A stretch of DNA of 64,000 bases from M55B129 sp034189085 (GCA_034189085.1 JAXHVH010000006.1:1-64000); one strand, 5' to 3'; counted from the first letter of the stretch, positions 35,595-45,409 are shown. Numbers and translations are program-made. The notes: a model not told the origin generated them from the sequence alone.

Positions 35595-36482
35595 ATGAGC
35601 AGGGTGGTGCGCGTGGGCTTGATTCAGGCCAGTCATGAAGTTAATGGAGATGAACCGGTTAAGAAACACAAAGAAGTGGCGCTGGAGAAACACCTGCGGT
35701 TAATTGCCCGGGCGGCTGAAGCAAAAGCCCAGGTAGTATGTTTCCAGGAACTGTTTTACGGGCCATATTTTTGTGCTGAACAGAACAGCAAATGGTATGC
35801 AGCGACGGAAAAGGTTCCAGAGGGGCCGACTACGAAGTTGATGCAGGAGCAGGCGAAAAAACACGGCCTGGTCCTGGTTGTCCCCCTCTATGAAGAAGAG
35901 ATCACCGGTCTTTACTATAACACGGCGGCAGTTATTGATGCTGACGGTCGGTATCTGGGCAAATTCCGTAAAATACACCTGCCGCATGTCCAGGCCGGAG
36001 AATCCCAATATACCGGTTTCTGGGAAAAATATTATTTCCGTCCGGGAAATCTTGGACATCCTGTCTTCGAGACTTCCTTTGCCAGAATTGGTGTTTATAT
36101 CTGTTATGATCGCCATTTCCCCGAGGGTCCCCGTATTCTCGGGCTCAACGGAGCAGAAATTGTTTTCAATCCTTCGGCTACGGTGGCCGGTCTTTCCGAA
36201 CACCTCTGGAAGCTTGAGCAGCCTGCTCATGCCGTGGCCAATGGTTACTATGTTGGAGCAATTAACCGGGTTGGGACGGAAGCACCCTGGAATATGGGAC
36301 ATTTTTACGGAAGCAGTTACCTGTGCGACCCTCGTGGCCAGATCATTGCCGAAGGTAGCAGAGAGGATGAAGAAGTGGTCATTGGTGATGCCGATCTTGA
36401 CATGATCAGGGAAGTGAGAAATGTTTGGCAGTTTTTCCGGGATCGCCGGCCTGAGACATACGGCCGGATCTGCACTCCATGA
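35595..36482 (+). CDS. Carbon-nitrogen hydrolase: beta-ureidopropionase / N-carbamoyl-amide hydrolase type
   Basis: The 295-residue nitrilase-superfamily enzyme carries the Glu-Lys-Cys triad: Glu in CFQELFYGPYF, Lys in GKFRKIHLPH, and the nucleophilic Cys in GVYICYDRHFPEGPR. The tyrosine-rich WEKYYFRPGNLG region resembles beta-ureidopropionases and N-carbamoyl-putrescine amidases. The ATG at 35595 follows GGGAGG. The following hydantoinase/dihydropyrimidinase gene makes the pair look like steps two and three of reductive pyrimidine breakdown (ring opening, then loss of CO2 and NH3) or hydantoin use. Confidence 0.88.
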   Translation: MSRVVRVGLIQASHEVNGDEPVKKHKEVALEKHLRLIARAAEAKAQVVCFQELFYGPYFCAEQNSKWYAATEKVPEGPTTKLMQEQAKKHGLVLVVPLYEEEITGLYYNTAAVIDADGRYLGKFRKIHLPHVQAGESQYTGFWEKYYFRPGNLGHPVFETSFARIGVYICYDRHFPEGPRILGLNGAEIVFNPSATVAGLSEHLWKLEQPAHAVANGYYVGAINRVGTEAPWNMGHFYGSSYLCDPRGQIIAEGSREDEEVVIGDADLDMIREVRNVWQFFRDRRPETYGRICTP

Positions 36483-36509
36483 TTCAATAATTTAAAAGGA
36501 GAGGGCATC

Positions 36510-37892
36510 ATGCGGACAGTTATTAAAGATGGGACTCTGGTTACCGCTTCCGGCAGTTCCCGGGCCGATATCATCATTGAGGAAGAGAAAATAACAGCGA
36601 TAGGCAGGTTTTCACCCCGCTTGGGCGATCGAACAATTGAAGCTACAGGCAAGCTGGTTCTGCCAGGAGCTATCGATGTGCATACTCACCTTGATATGCC
36701 CTTTGGTGGTACAGTTACGGCCGATGATTTCACCACCGGTACTATTGCTGCTGCAGCGGGAGGAACCACCTGTATTTTGGATTATGCCATTCAAACTCCC
36801 GGGGACACTCTGCAGGAAACCCTGGCTACCTGGCATAAAAAAGCGGAAGGGAAATGCGCTGTCGATTATGGTTTTCATGTGGCAGTGACAGATCTTAATG
36901 AAAATGCACTAAATGAAATACCTGAACTGGTAAAAAAAGGTTATCCTACATTTAAGGTTTTTATGGCCTACAAGGGAGTTTTTCAGATCGACGATGCTAC
37001 CTTGCTGAAGGTCTTAAAAAAGGCCGGAGCAGCGGGAGGGCTGGTCCTTGTTCATGCGGAAAACGGCGATGTTATTGAGGTGCTGACCGGAGAGCTCCTG
37101 GCTGCCGGGAAAACTGCTCCACTTTATCACGCCCTGAGCCGGCCGCCCCTGGCGGAAGAAGAAGCGGTAAACCGTTACATTGCCATGGCCGAGTTGAGCG
37201 GCTATCCGGCTTATATTGTTCATCTGAGCACGGCAGGTGCTCTACGCCTTGTTTCGTCGGCCAGGTTGAGGGGACTGCCGATCTACGCAGAAACCTGTCC
37301 CCAGTACCTTTTTCTTTCGATCGATCGTTACAATGAGCCTGGCTTTGACGGAGCAAAATATGTTATGTCTCCTCCCCTGCGTGAAAAGGGCAACGAAGAT
37401 CATCTCTGGGCTGGCTTGCGTTACGGGAACCTGCAGGTTGTTGCTTCCGATCACTGTTCTTTTAACTTGAAGGAGCAGAAAGAACTGGGCAGGAATAATT
37501 TTACCAAAATTCCGAACGGTGCTCCTGGGCTTGAGAACAGGGTCCAGCTGATGTTTGCGGGCGGGGTTGTTAAAGAGCGTATTGGCATTCATAAATTTGT
37601 CGATCTCGTCAGCACCTCACCGGCCAGGATTTTTGGCCTCTATCCGCAAAAAGGAACTATTGCCGTCGGCAGCGATGCCGATCTGGTAGTCTTCAATCCG
37701 GAAGCTGAATTTACCTTGAGCAGTGCAGAACAGTTCCAGAATGTCGATTATAATCCCTATGAGGGTTTCAGGGGGAAGGGAAGGCCGGAGCTTGTTTTTT
37801 CCCGCGGAACATTAATTTTTAAGCATGGGAAATATACCGGTACTGTGGGGCACGGCCGGTTTATCCCGCGCCAGCCCTTCAGTGTTATCTGA
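36510..37892 (+). CDS. Dihydropyrimidinase / D-hydantoinase
   Basis: The 460-residue cyclic amidohydrolase opens dihydropyrimidines or hydantoins to N-carbamoyl acids, the substrate type of the preceding enzyme. Zinc ligands are in DVHTHLDMP, the carboxylated lysine in FKVFMAYKG, and further His in LVHAENGDV and YIVHLSTAG. The catalytic Asp is in VASDHCSF. The ATG at 36510 follows AAAGGAGAGG. The dihydropyrimidine dehydrogenase genes (preTA) that would complete the pathway are not in view. Confidence 0.92.
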   Translation: MRTVIKDGTLVTASGSSRADIIIEEEKITAIGRFSPRLGDRTIEATGKLVLPGAIDVHTHLDMPFGGTVTADDFTTGTIAAAAGGTTCILDYAIQTPGDTLQETLATWHKKAEGKCAVDYGFHVAVTDLNENALNEIPELVKKGYPTFKVFMAYKGVFQIDDATLLKVLKKAGAAGGLVLVHAENGDVIEVLTGELLAAGKTAPLYHALSRPPLAEEEAVNRYIAMAELSGYPAYIVHLSTAGALRLVSSARLRGLPIYAETCPQYLFLSIDRYNEPGFDGAKYVMSPPLREKGNEDHLWAGLRYGNLQVVASDHCSFNLKEQKELGRNNFTKIPNGAPGLENRVQLMFAGGVVKERIGIHKFVDLVSTSPARIFGLYPQKGTIAVGSDADLVVFNPEAEFTLSSAEQFQNVDYNPYEGFRGKGRPELVFSRGTLIFKHGKYTGTVGHGRFIPRQPFSVI

Positions 37893-37999
37893 AAAGTTTC
37901 TATTCCGGTTGATGAAGGGAATGGCTCCTGTCACAGGGTATACCTGTGGAGTATTGTCTTTCCCTGCCATCTGTAACATGTTTTAAGGAGGTTCCAACA

Positions 38000-39013
38000 A
38001 TGATTGTTGTTATGAATCCCGGTGTCGGGAGGAAAGAAATTGACAGAATCACAGCCAGGTTAAAGAATATGGGTTACGGGGTACACCTCTCGACCGGTGA
38101 AAATCGAACCGTAATTGGGGTAATAGGTCAGCGTCGGGAAGAAGTAGCTCAGACCATGGAAGCCATGCCAGAGGTAGAAAAGGTTGTATTTATCAGCAGA
38201 CCTTTTAAACTGGCCGGCCGTGAATTTCATCCGGAAAATACGGTTATTGAAATCGGCGATCTTACGGTTGGCGGAGAAGAGCTTGTTTTGATGGCCGGAC
38301 CCTGTGCGGTTGAAAATGAGGAACAACTGATGGAAGCGGCTGTTGCTGTTAAAGAAGCAGGAGCCAGGGTGCTCAGGGGTGGAGCTTTTAAACCGCGCAC
38401 CTCCCCCTATAGTTTCCAGGGATTGGAAAATGAAGGATTGCGGTTTCTGGATCAGGTCCGTTCAAAAACCGGTCTGTATATTGTCACTGAAGTAATGGAT
38501 CAATTCACTGTAGCTGAAGTAGCCGAATGTGCCGATATCATTCAGATCGGTGCCCGAAACATGCAAAATTATTATTTGCTGCGGGAATTGGGCAAGATTC
38601 GCAAGCCTGTCCTGCTGAAGAGAGGCCTGTCGGCAACTATTGAAGAGTGGTTAATGGCGGCAGAATATATTTTGAGTGGTGGTAATTACGAGGTGATTCT
38701 TTGTGAAAGAGGAATACGCACATTTGAACCATATACGCGCAATACCCTTGATTTAAGCGCGGTCCCGCTGGTTAAGCAGTTGAGCCACCTGCCGATCATT
38801 GTCGATCCGAGCCATGGTACCGGGCTTGCCGGACTTGTTCCATACATGAGCAGGGCAGCGCTGGCAGCGGGTGCCGACGGCCTGATGATCGAAGTGCATC
38901 CCAATCCCCAGGAGGCGCTTTCCGATGGACCGCAATCGTTAACTCCCCGGCAGTTCAAAGAGCTGGTGGGGTCGCTGAAAGGAGTGGCGGCCAGTGTGGG
39001 AAGAATCATCTGA
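38000..39013 (+). CDS. aroF: 3-deoxy-7-phosphoheptulonate synthase (DAHP synthase)
   Basis: The 337-residue enzyme condenses PEP and erythrose 4-phosphate at the entry to the shikimate pathway. It is the I-beta/KDO8P-like type with an N-terminal ferredoxin-like regulatory domain (1-70). The barrel motifs are LMAGPCAVENEEQL, RGGAFKPRTSPYSFQG, QIGARNMQN, LLKRG and VDPSHGTG. The start is ATG 38000 behind AAGGAGG. A CACAGG/CCTGTG hairpin lies in the leader (about 37930-37952). It overlaps tyrA by 20 bases, a common arrangement in Bacillota. Confidence 0.95.
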   Translation: MIVVMNPGVGRKEIDRITARLKNMGYGVHLSTGENRTVIGVIGQRREEVAQTMEAMPEVEKVVFISRPFKLAGREFHPENTVIEIGDLTVGGEELVLMAGPCAVENEEQLMEAAVAVKEAGARVLRGGAFKPRTSPYSFQGLENEGLRFLDQVRSKTGLYIVTEVMDQFTVAEVAECADIIQIGARNMQNYYLLRELGKIRKPVLLKRGLSATIEEWLMAAEYILSGGNYEVILCERGIRTFEPYTRNTLDLSAVPLVKQLSHLPIIVDPSHGTGLAGLVPYMSRAALAAGADGLMIEVHPNPQEALSDGPQSLTPRQFKELVGSLKGVAASVGRII

Positions 39014-40124
39014 CAACAAGGTTATATTTCGGAAGGTGGCACTGATTGGCACCGGCTTGATCGGGGGGAGTATTGGAATGGCTCTCCGTGAAAAAGGTCT
39101 GGCAGGTGAAATAACCGGTTTCGATCGTGATGAGGCAACCTGCAGAAAAGCGGTGCAGAGAAAAGCAGTTGACCTGGCGGTGGAATCACCGTCGGAAGCA
39201 GTTCAGGATGCCGACCTGGTAATCCTGGCCGTTCCGGTGATCAGCGCAGTGGAAGTGCTGCGGGAGATAATACCGGCAATCAGCAGTGGGGCGATAATCA
39301 CTGATGTTGGTAGCACGAAAAGTGCAATCATGGCCACTGTGGAGCAAATTTTGCCGGCAGGTGTTTCATTTATCGGCGGCCACCCGATGGCCGGATCCGA
39401 AGAAAGCGGCATCGAAAGTGCTGATCCTGCTCTTCTTGAAAATGCCATCTATGTTTTAACACCGGCACCGGGGACTTCCGAACAGGCTGTTGGCAGGCTG
39501 AGTGTTCTAATTGAAAGTATTGGTGCTCAGCCCATCGTTCTCGATCCTTTGAAACATGATCGTATCGTAGCTATGGTCAGCCATTTGCCTCATATCGCAG
39601 CCGCATCGCTGGTCCAGAGCGTTGCCGTAACAGAGGATGTGGAATTGGTGCGCACTCTGGCGGCAGGTGGTTTTCGCGACAGTACCAGGATTGCTCTGGG
39701 CGACCCTGAGGTATGGCGCGACATCTGCATCAGTAATCGCTGGGCCCTTCTGGCTGCTCTCAAATCATTTAAAGCCAGCATTGATAAACTGGAAAAATAT
39801 CTGGCGGAACCGAATGCTGAAGGGATTCAAGAATACCTCTTACAGGCCAGGGATTATCGTTCTTCCATCCCTTACCGGGGCCGCAGCATTCTACCTGAAA
39901 TATATACGCTTGTTGTTTTGGTTCGTGATACACCGGGTATTCTGGCCAGGGTTACCGGGATCCTTGGTGATGCCGGGATTAACATTGATGCTATCGAAAT
40001 TATGCATATCAGGGAGCTTTCCGGAGGAAGCATAAAGCTGGGATTTAAAACCAGGGATCAGCAGCAGAAAGCCCTCCAACTACTTACGGAGGAGGGCTAT
40101 TATGTAAGTTGCCCCGAAGATTGA
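38994..40124 (+). CDS. tyrA: Prephenate dehydrogenase
   Basis: The 376-residue enzyme oxidatively decarboxylates prephenate to 4-hydroxyphenylpyruvate for tyrosine. It has the NAD site VALIGTGLIGGSIGMALR, the catalytic-histidine regions FIGGHPMAGSEESGIE and MVSHLPHIAAASLV, and a C-terminal ACT domain (LVRDTPGILARVTGILGDAGINIDAI), probably for tyrosine feedback. It starts at GTG 38994 inside aroF. Confidence 0.94.
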   Translation: MWEESSDNKVIFRKVALIGTGLIGGSIGMALREKGLAGEITGFDRDEATCRKAVQRKAVDLAVESPSEAVQDADLVILAVPVISAVEVLREIIPAISSGAIITDVGSTKSAIMATVEQILPAGVSFIGGHPMAGSEESGIESADPALLENAIYVLTPAPGTSEQAVGRLSVLIESIGAQPIVLDPLKHDRIVAMVSHLPHIAAASLVQSVAVTEDVELVRTLAAGGFRDSTRIALGDPEVWRDICISNRWALLAALKSFKASIDKLEKYLAEPNAEGIQEYLLQARDYRSSIPYRGRSILPEIYTLVVLVRDTPGILARVTGILGDAGINIDAIEIMHIRELSGGSIKLGFKTRDQQQKALQLLTEEGYYVSCPED

Positions 40125-40161
40125 TCTTCATGGAGCACTGGAAAAGAAAACGATCCTGGTT

Positions 40162-40599
40162 TTATGAAAGGGTGCTTTTGCTCTGATCAATCTTTTTCTG
40201 TTCATCAGCCAGCTCAGACAGTGTTTTTGACTGCAGTTCCCTTTTAACAGCATCTCTGACCCTTATCCAAACGTCACGGGTTACGCATTGATCCGCCCTT
40301 TTGCAGTAAAAATCATCGTCAACACATGAAACGGGAGAGATAGAACCCTCGACGCTTTCCACAATATCGAAAAGGGTTATTTTGGTGGGATCGACAGAAA
40401 GGTGATATCCGCCTTGACTGCCCTTGCGGGTTCTGACAAATCCTCGTGCTCTCAGGGGGGCCATGATTTGTTCCAGGTATTTAACCGATAAGTCCTGTTT
40501 GCAGGCGATATTATTAAGCTGTATGGCTTCTTCCTTGTAATTGACGGCCAGTTCAATCATCGCCCGTGCAGCATAGCGCACTTTAGTTGAAAACTGCAC
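40162..40599 (-). CDS. Rrf2 family transcriptional regulator
   Basis: The 145-residue winged-helix protein has the Rrf2 N-terminus FSTKVRYAARAMIELA and the DNA-contacting VRTRKGSQGGYHLS. Three cysteines at 92, 99 and 105 have spacing close to the 92/98/104 set that binds [2Fe-2S] in IscR, so iron-sulfur or thiol sensing is likely. The His ligand region of IscR is not conserved. It starts at GTG 40599, eight bases after GAGG. No iscS or cysK gene is adjacent, so the regulon is unknown. Confidence 0.92.
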   Translation of the reverse strand: MQFSTKVRYAARAMIELAVNYKEEAIQLNNIACKQDLSVKYLEQIMAPLRARGFVRTRKGSQGGYHLSVDPTKITLFDIVESVEGSISPVSCVDDDFYCKRADQCVTRDVWIRVRDAVKRELQSKTLSELADEQKKIDQSKSTLS

Positions 40600-40915
40600 T
40601 GTTTTTACCTCACAATTCTATAGTATTTCCATAAATTTAATTACATTCTACATTGATTTTAACTTCTTACGGTTCCCATGTCAAAGCTTCTTTGCAGGCA
40701 TTACCTGTGCATCCTATGTTCAGTATCTTTTTGCAGACAGGAAGGAACAGGTATGTCCTAAAGCAAAAATTAGCCTGCTTCACAGCGAGCGATATCGGTA
40801 ACTGCGCCTGTGTTATTGTAACAGGAATGATTTGTTTTCTTTTGGTGTCATTTGTTTAATCGTTGTTCTGATTGTGATAAAATAAAAATAAGAAGTTATA
40901 AGGGGGAATTGCATA
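40600..40915. other. Divergent intergenic region between rrf2 and the nuclease-family gene
   Basis: No gene. An extended -10 (TGATAAAAT, about 40875-40883) lies 32 bases before the plus-strand start at 40916, with only a weak -35. A CCTGT/ACAGG hairpin followed by T-rich sequence is near 40807-40845. The minus-strand promoter of rrf2 should be in the AT-rich stretch 40610-40665. Confidence 0.4.
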
Positions 40916-41350
40916 ATGATTAAGATGGAAGTAAAGACAGTAACTGCTGATCATGGGGGCAATTTTCTGATTTTGCTAATGGATGAAGAGGAAAAAAAAG
41001 TGTTGCCCATATCGATCGGTCCTCTTGAAGCTCAGGCAATTGCCCTTGTCCTGCAGGATGAGATACCACCCCGCCCGCTGACCCATGACCTGTTGAAATC
41101 AGTGTGTGAAAGACTGGGTGCTGTTATGGAAAAAGTGGTCATCACCGACATCAAGGAAAGTACATTTTACGCGGAAATCTATTTTCAGCAGAACGGTGAA
41201 ACCCTGGTTATCGATTCCAGGCCCAGCGATGCCATCGCCCTGGCTTTGCGTTTAGAAGCCCCAATATACATGGAGACGAGATTAATAGAATTTACATACG
41301 ACTACCAGGATATCATTGCCAAAGACGGTGGCGAAGACGAACTTCATTAG
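40916..41350 (+). CDS. Bifunctional nuclease family (DUF151) protein
   Basis: The 144-residue protein is a single DUF151/BFN domain. Typical features are VLPISIGPLEAQAIALVLQDEIPPRPLTHDLL in the first half and IDSRPSDAIALALRLEAPIYM in the second. Some plant and bacterial members are reported as nucleases; the bacterial role is poorly defined. AAGGGGGAATTGCATA precedes the ATG. It appears to be a single-gene unit. Confidence 0.88.
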   Translation: MIKMEVKTVTADHGGNFLILLMDEEEKKVLPISIGPLEAQAIALVLQDEIPPRPLTHDLLKSVCERLGAVMEKVVITDIKESTFYAEIYFQQNGETLVIDSRPSDAIALALRLEAPIYMETRLIEFTYDYQDIIAKDGGEDELH

Positions 41351-41517
41351 AAGATTATTGCCAGGCAAGATCAAAAAACATAGCAGGAGGGAACTGTATC
41401 AGTCCCTTTTTTTATTGGTCGAACCCTGGTTTTTGAACAAGGATTACTCCTGCGATAATTACAGTTGCCGAAATAATATTAGTGCTGCCTTTGGCAGAGA
41501 TGGCCGGACGTAAAAAA

Positions 41518-42255
41518 CTAATAGGGACTCAGCAGATCAGGGCGGACTGCCTCGATCCCCTGGGTATATTTGCTGTTGGCGACATATTTCAAGCCGTGCA
41601 GACGAGCCAACCGGCTAAGCCAGAGTGGTTGATGATGACGGCATTTTATCTTCAGGATAATCATGTGGAATAAATGTTTTTTGAAAAGTGTTGAGGACGG
41701 AAATAGAGTGTCTGCCAGGCAGCTTCTGACATCATGATCAAAGGTAATCCTTAAGTCTTCGCGATTCCTGGGACGGCAGCCTTCGCGGTAATACTGGACG
41801 AGAACCACAGGGTGCGAAGAGCGCAGGTGATTAATTCTTTCAAATTCTTCCAGGACAGGGTCTTTCATGGCCGGCCAGTGGCCCGTTTTCATGAAGTGGT
41901 TGTAATCAGCAGTGGAGATGACCTTGCTGTACTTTTCTATCGATTCGCCCCACCGATTTTTAAGCTCCGCTTTAAGGACTGTCCCATTGTCCATCGTTTT
42001 GCTGTATGTCCTTATACGGCATTTAATCCGCCCGAAATTTCCTTCAATTTTTTCATAGTAAGTCTCGAAGTGTTCGTTATCAAGATAGAGGCTGCGGACG
42101 AGGTGCCGGTTCTGCGGGGCTGTTCGCGTAAAGTGATCGGGTTCCAGATACAGGCGGGATGCATTCCTGGGGCGGTAGTACTGGATCGCCGACAGGTGAT
42201 ATTTGTATTCAAACCGCCAGGGAATGACCTGCTGGGTGAGATTATTAATTAGCAT
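41518..42255 (-). CDS. VTC-domain (polyphosphate polymerase-like) protein with altered metal site
   Basis: The 245-residue protein is a VTC domain, the tunnel fold of yeast Vtc4 polyphosphate polymerase and bacterial relatives. Basic substrate-binding motifs are visible: RFEYKYHL at the start, VRSLYLD, RIKCRIRTYS, KAELKNRWG, VQYYREG and LRITFD. The strand that normally reads LEIKY, and carries the metal-binding Glu, here reads LKIKC. This suggests loss of activity. It follows a truncated DUF4956 gene and a broken cotH on the same strand, the usual companions of bacterial VTC genes, and may be decaying with them. Confidence 0.82.
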   Translation of the reverse strand: MLINNLTQQVIPWRFEYKYHLSAIQYYRPRNASRLYLEPDHFTRTAPQNRHLVRSLYLDNEHFETYYEKIEGNFGRIKCRIRTYSKTMDNGTVLKAELKNRWGESIEKYSKVISTADYNHFMKTGHWPAMKDPVLEEFERINHLRSSHPVVLVQYYREGCRPRNREDLRITFDHDVRSCLADTLFPSSTLFKKHLFHMIILKIKCRHHQPLWLSRLARLHGLKYVANSKYTQGIEAVRPDLLSPY

Positions 42256-42273
42256 AAAAAACCTCCGGTTGTG

Positions 42274-42789
42274 CTACATGGGCAGGGCCAGCTGGGGAGC
42301 CAGCAGGGATACCTTTTCGATGCCCGGCAGGCTTTTTAACCTGCGGATAAATTCTTCGGTTTTATGTTCCTGTTCCAGGGTGAAGCGCAGTTCGTAAACA
42401 ATCTCCCAGCCGTTGTCGATCAGATCCTGGGATCTGATCCTCGAACGGGAGCTGTAATCTTGTATAATACCGGCTGTTTCTTCAGGGAACTGCTCGCTGC
42501 TGCCCGAGACGACCAGGACGAAATCGGAATGGCGGGGACGGCCGTATTCGAAAGCAAACATGAGGAAGACGATTATGGCGATCAAAATAGTGGCCAGCAA
42601 AGCTATGCTCCAGTTTTCTGTTCCGTAGCCCAGGCCTACAACAATCACCCAGAAAAGATAAACCATATCGCGCGTATCCTTAATCAGTGTCTGGAAGCGC
42701 ACGATAGCCAGTGAGCCGATCAAGCCAAGGGACAGGACGAGGTTGCCGCGGATGAAAAACATTACCAGCGCTACTACCGGGGCATATCG
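42274..42789 (-). pseudogene. DUF4956 membrane protein, 5'-truncated
   Basis: The readable part starts in the middle of the family's membrane region (PVVALVMFFIRGNLVLSLGLIGSLAIVRF). It runs through the cytoplasmic end to 42274 (from ATG 42762, 162 residues). DUF4956 proteins normally have roughly 50-60 more residues with further helices at the N-terminus. Upstream of this point the sequence is instead the C-terminal part of cotH in another frame. A deletion has therefore fused the two genes at about 42770-42790. A short product from ATG 42762 could still be translated. Confidence 0.7.
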
Positions 42790-45172
42790 CCCTCGATATT
42801 GGCAGCCAGGGTGTTTATTCTATCGACAACCCGGTCCGGTGTGAAGGTATAGTTTAAATGATAAGCAAACCTTTCGACCAGTTGGGTTTTAAAATCTTTG
42901 TTCCGCAAAAGATTGACTATAAGATTCGTGTCTACGCTCTGCTATACCCCGGTAACGGCAGGGCTGATCATGGCAGCCAGGGTGTTGTTCTGCAGGTGAC
43001 CTGGCCAGAAAGCCCAGTCCAGGTCATAGACCAGCCAGCGCCACTTTACTTCGTTGCTCTGTTCGCGCCAGTAGCGGATGTTGCCCTGGTCAGTCTGGGC
43101 AAAATAAACCTGTTCAACCAGGGCGTCAATATAGTTGGTTATGTCCATTTTACCCCTGACGTAAGCATAGTTTTCTTCAAGGGAGAGGTTGTTATTCCTG
43201 ACGAAATCCAGGAGGGCCAGATACTCCTCATTCGACCCGGCCCGCACCCGCCAGTTACCCTGCAGCAGGTCGATCCTGTCGGGATCCAGCCCGTGGTTAT
43301 GGGCCACCATGTAGCGATTGGCCCTTTCCCTTATATTGTATATGCCCCAGTATTCACCGTTCAGGTAGAGGACCGCCTGGCGGTGAGCCTGGTAATCGAG
43401 GCCGGTTACTTCAAGCAGGCTGGTCATCATAATATCCCTGATCTTGCTGTACAGGGCATCCTGTCCTGATGTCCTCAGTGTGAGAGCTTTAAAAAGGGTT
43501 AGATCCTTATCTTCAAAGAGGGGATAGCGTATTTCATTATGTCCATAAATGTTACGGAAGAAAACGTTGAAAATCTTCTGGTCCATAGCCCGGCTGTACT
43601 GGCCGCCGATCTTGATCCCCGCGTTCATGCCCCAGCCCAGTGTACCGTCAGGTTCGGACATTTCTATGTAGATTGGTTTTTCTATATCTTTCCAAAAATT
43701 TGCACCATAATAGGGAAATTTGTTTGAAGCGTTATAACCGCGGACATAAATCCCATCAGTTGGATTCCAGAGATCATCAGGCTCCATCATAACCGATACA
43801 ACGGTCAATTCGTGGTCGGTGTTAAAAAAATAGGAACAGCTGGTAACAGGACCGGGCATTGCATCTTCGCTGAAGGCCCGTGCCCGCAGGACTGCTGTTT
43901 CTTCAATCCACAGGGGAGCAGTATAAAGGGGTGATTCGGCTGTTGGTTCGGAACCGTCAAGAGTATAGCGAACTTCAGTTTTCGAGCCCGGGGGAATAAT
44001 TATTGCCTCGAAGGGCTGATTGTAAAAACCGCCAGCCGGTGAGATTTGCGGCATCATGGTGTAACCATCAAGAAAGGGCCCCCTGTTTTCTTCTCCCGGT
44101 GAAGGGTTCTCCATGAAGTATCTTTTCGTAGAATTGCCCGGGAGAAGGCCGGCGGAGAGATCACCGTCATGTTTTCCGGTGGGCAGTTGATCAATTGTCA
44201 TTCCGGACGGATGGCTGAGAACAAGGGTTTCGCCACTTGCCCTGATTTTGAAATTGGTATGCAGAAAGGGACTTTCGAGGTTGCAGCGGTCTTTGCCGGA
44301 GGCAAAAAGAAGCAGGTATTCCCCCGGCATTATTACAATGGTGGTAAATTGCCACCTGTGGGGCTGTTCTTTACTGTCTGATAACCCATAATTTTCAAGA
44401 TTAACTGGATATCCGGAGAGATTACCGTCCTCGTCGGGGATTGAAGTGCGGTTGGCTGTTAGAAATTCATTAATGATGACTGGTTGCTTCTTTGCCATTG
44501 GCATTTCTGCAACCTGATCATATGAAAAGCTGTTGTTTTCAGAGCCGGGAGTGGCCTCCAGAAAATAAACCCATGTTTCCCTGGTATCCAGTTTTCGGCT
44601 GAAGGAAACATTCGAAAGCACTGCCGGAACTGAAACACTATTTATTACCGATGCTTCCGGATCGATCAGTAAAAGATCGCTGCCGGAAGCGCTGAGCTGG
44701 AAATTGGTGTGCAGAGTTGAACTACCCGGTTCGGCTCTTTCTCTTCCTGAAGCAAAACGGTTAGATAACTGCCGGGGCCGATGTTTACAGTGGGGAATGC
44801 CCATTTATAAGGCTCTGCCGGATCGTCTGTTGCCCAGTAGCCGTCAAGTGACACTGCTTTATCGCCGCGGTTATATATTTCAAACCAGTCCGGGTAATCG
44901 CCGTTTTCATCGGCGATAACACACCGGTTGCTGGTCATTACTTCATTGATAATATGGTTCTTTCCTCCCTGGAAAATACTACCCAGGGCGGCTCCGGCCA
45001 TGATCAGGATAAAAGCCAGAATAATTACATATATTAGTCGGGTGGCCAGCCGTGGTTGCAGAGCCTTCCACTTAAAGGGCAAAAGATCACATCCGGGTTC
45101 AGTAGTGTTTGAACCTAAAAAACAAAAATGAACAGGCAGGGCAGCTTTATAAGGCCGGAACTTTTCTTTCAT
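42774..45172 (-). pseudogene. CotH-family spore-coat-kinase-like protein with lamin-tail domains, disrupted
   Basis: The gene runs on the minus strand from ATG 45172. Its parts in order are an N-terminal signal/anchor helix (IYVIILAFILIMAGAALGS), two lamin-tail domains, a chitobiase-type beta-sandwich (EVRYTLDGSEPTAESPLY) and a CotH kinase domain with GEYWGIYNIRERANRYM and WRWLVYDLDWAFW. It is broken in three ways. A frameshift lies in the first lamin-tail domain near 44755-44775 (the frame leaves SYLTV and resumes as FASGRERAEPG). An in-frame TAG at 42942-42944 is followed by clear family sequence (LLRNKDFKTQLVERFAYHLN). Tandem TAG codons come right after DMPR at 42771-42776, where the 3' end is missing. 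Intact CotH proteins phosphorylate coat or secreted proteins. Confidence 0.82.
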
Positions 45173-45409
45173 ACTACCCGAATGAAATCTTTTTTGTCAA
45201 AGTTAATGAGTCTGCTTATTAGACATCTATGCTCTTTAAAAAAAATAGCACCATCCGATGAAGGATAATTGTAATGTGGTTTTTCAGGGTAGATGTTTCA
45301 GGCTTTTTAAAACAACCATTTTCGCGGGAGTTACAGGGAATTGACCTGCTTAATTAGAACTAATATATGCTATAATTGAAATATAAAGTATACTATGGCA
45401 ATAATAGTT

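Noticed and set aside
42942..42944. In-frame TAG in cotH as a pyrrolysine codon
   Set aside because: The gene also has a frameshift and a missing 3' end, so decay explains it better; no pyl genes are in the window.
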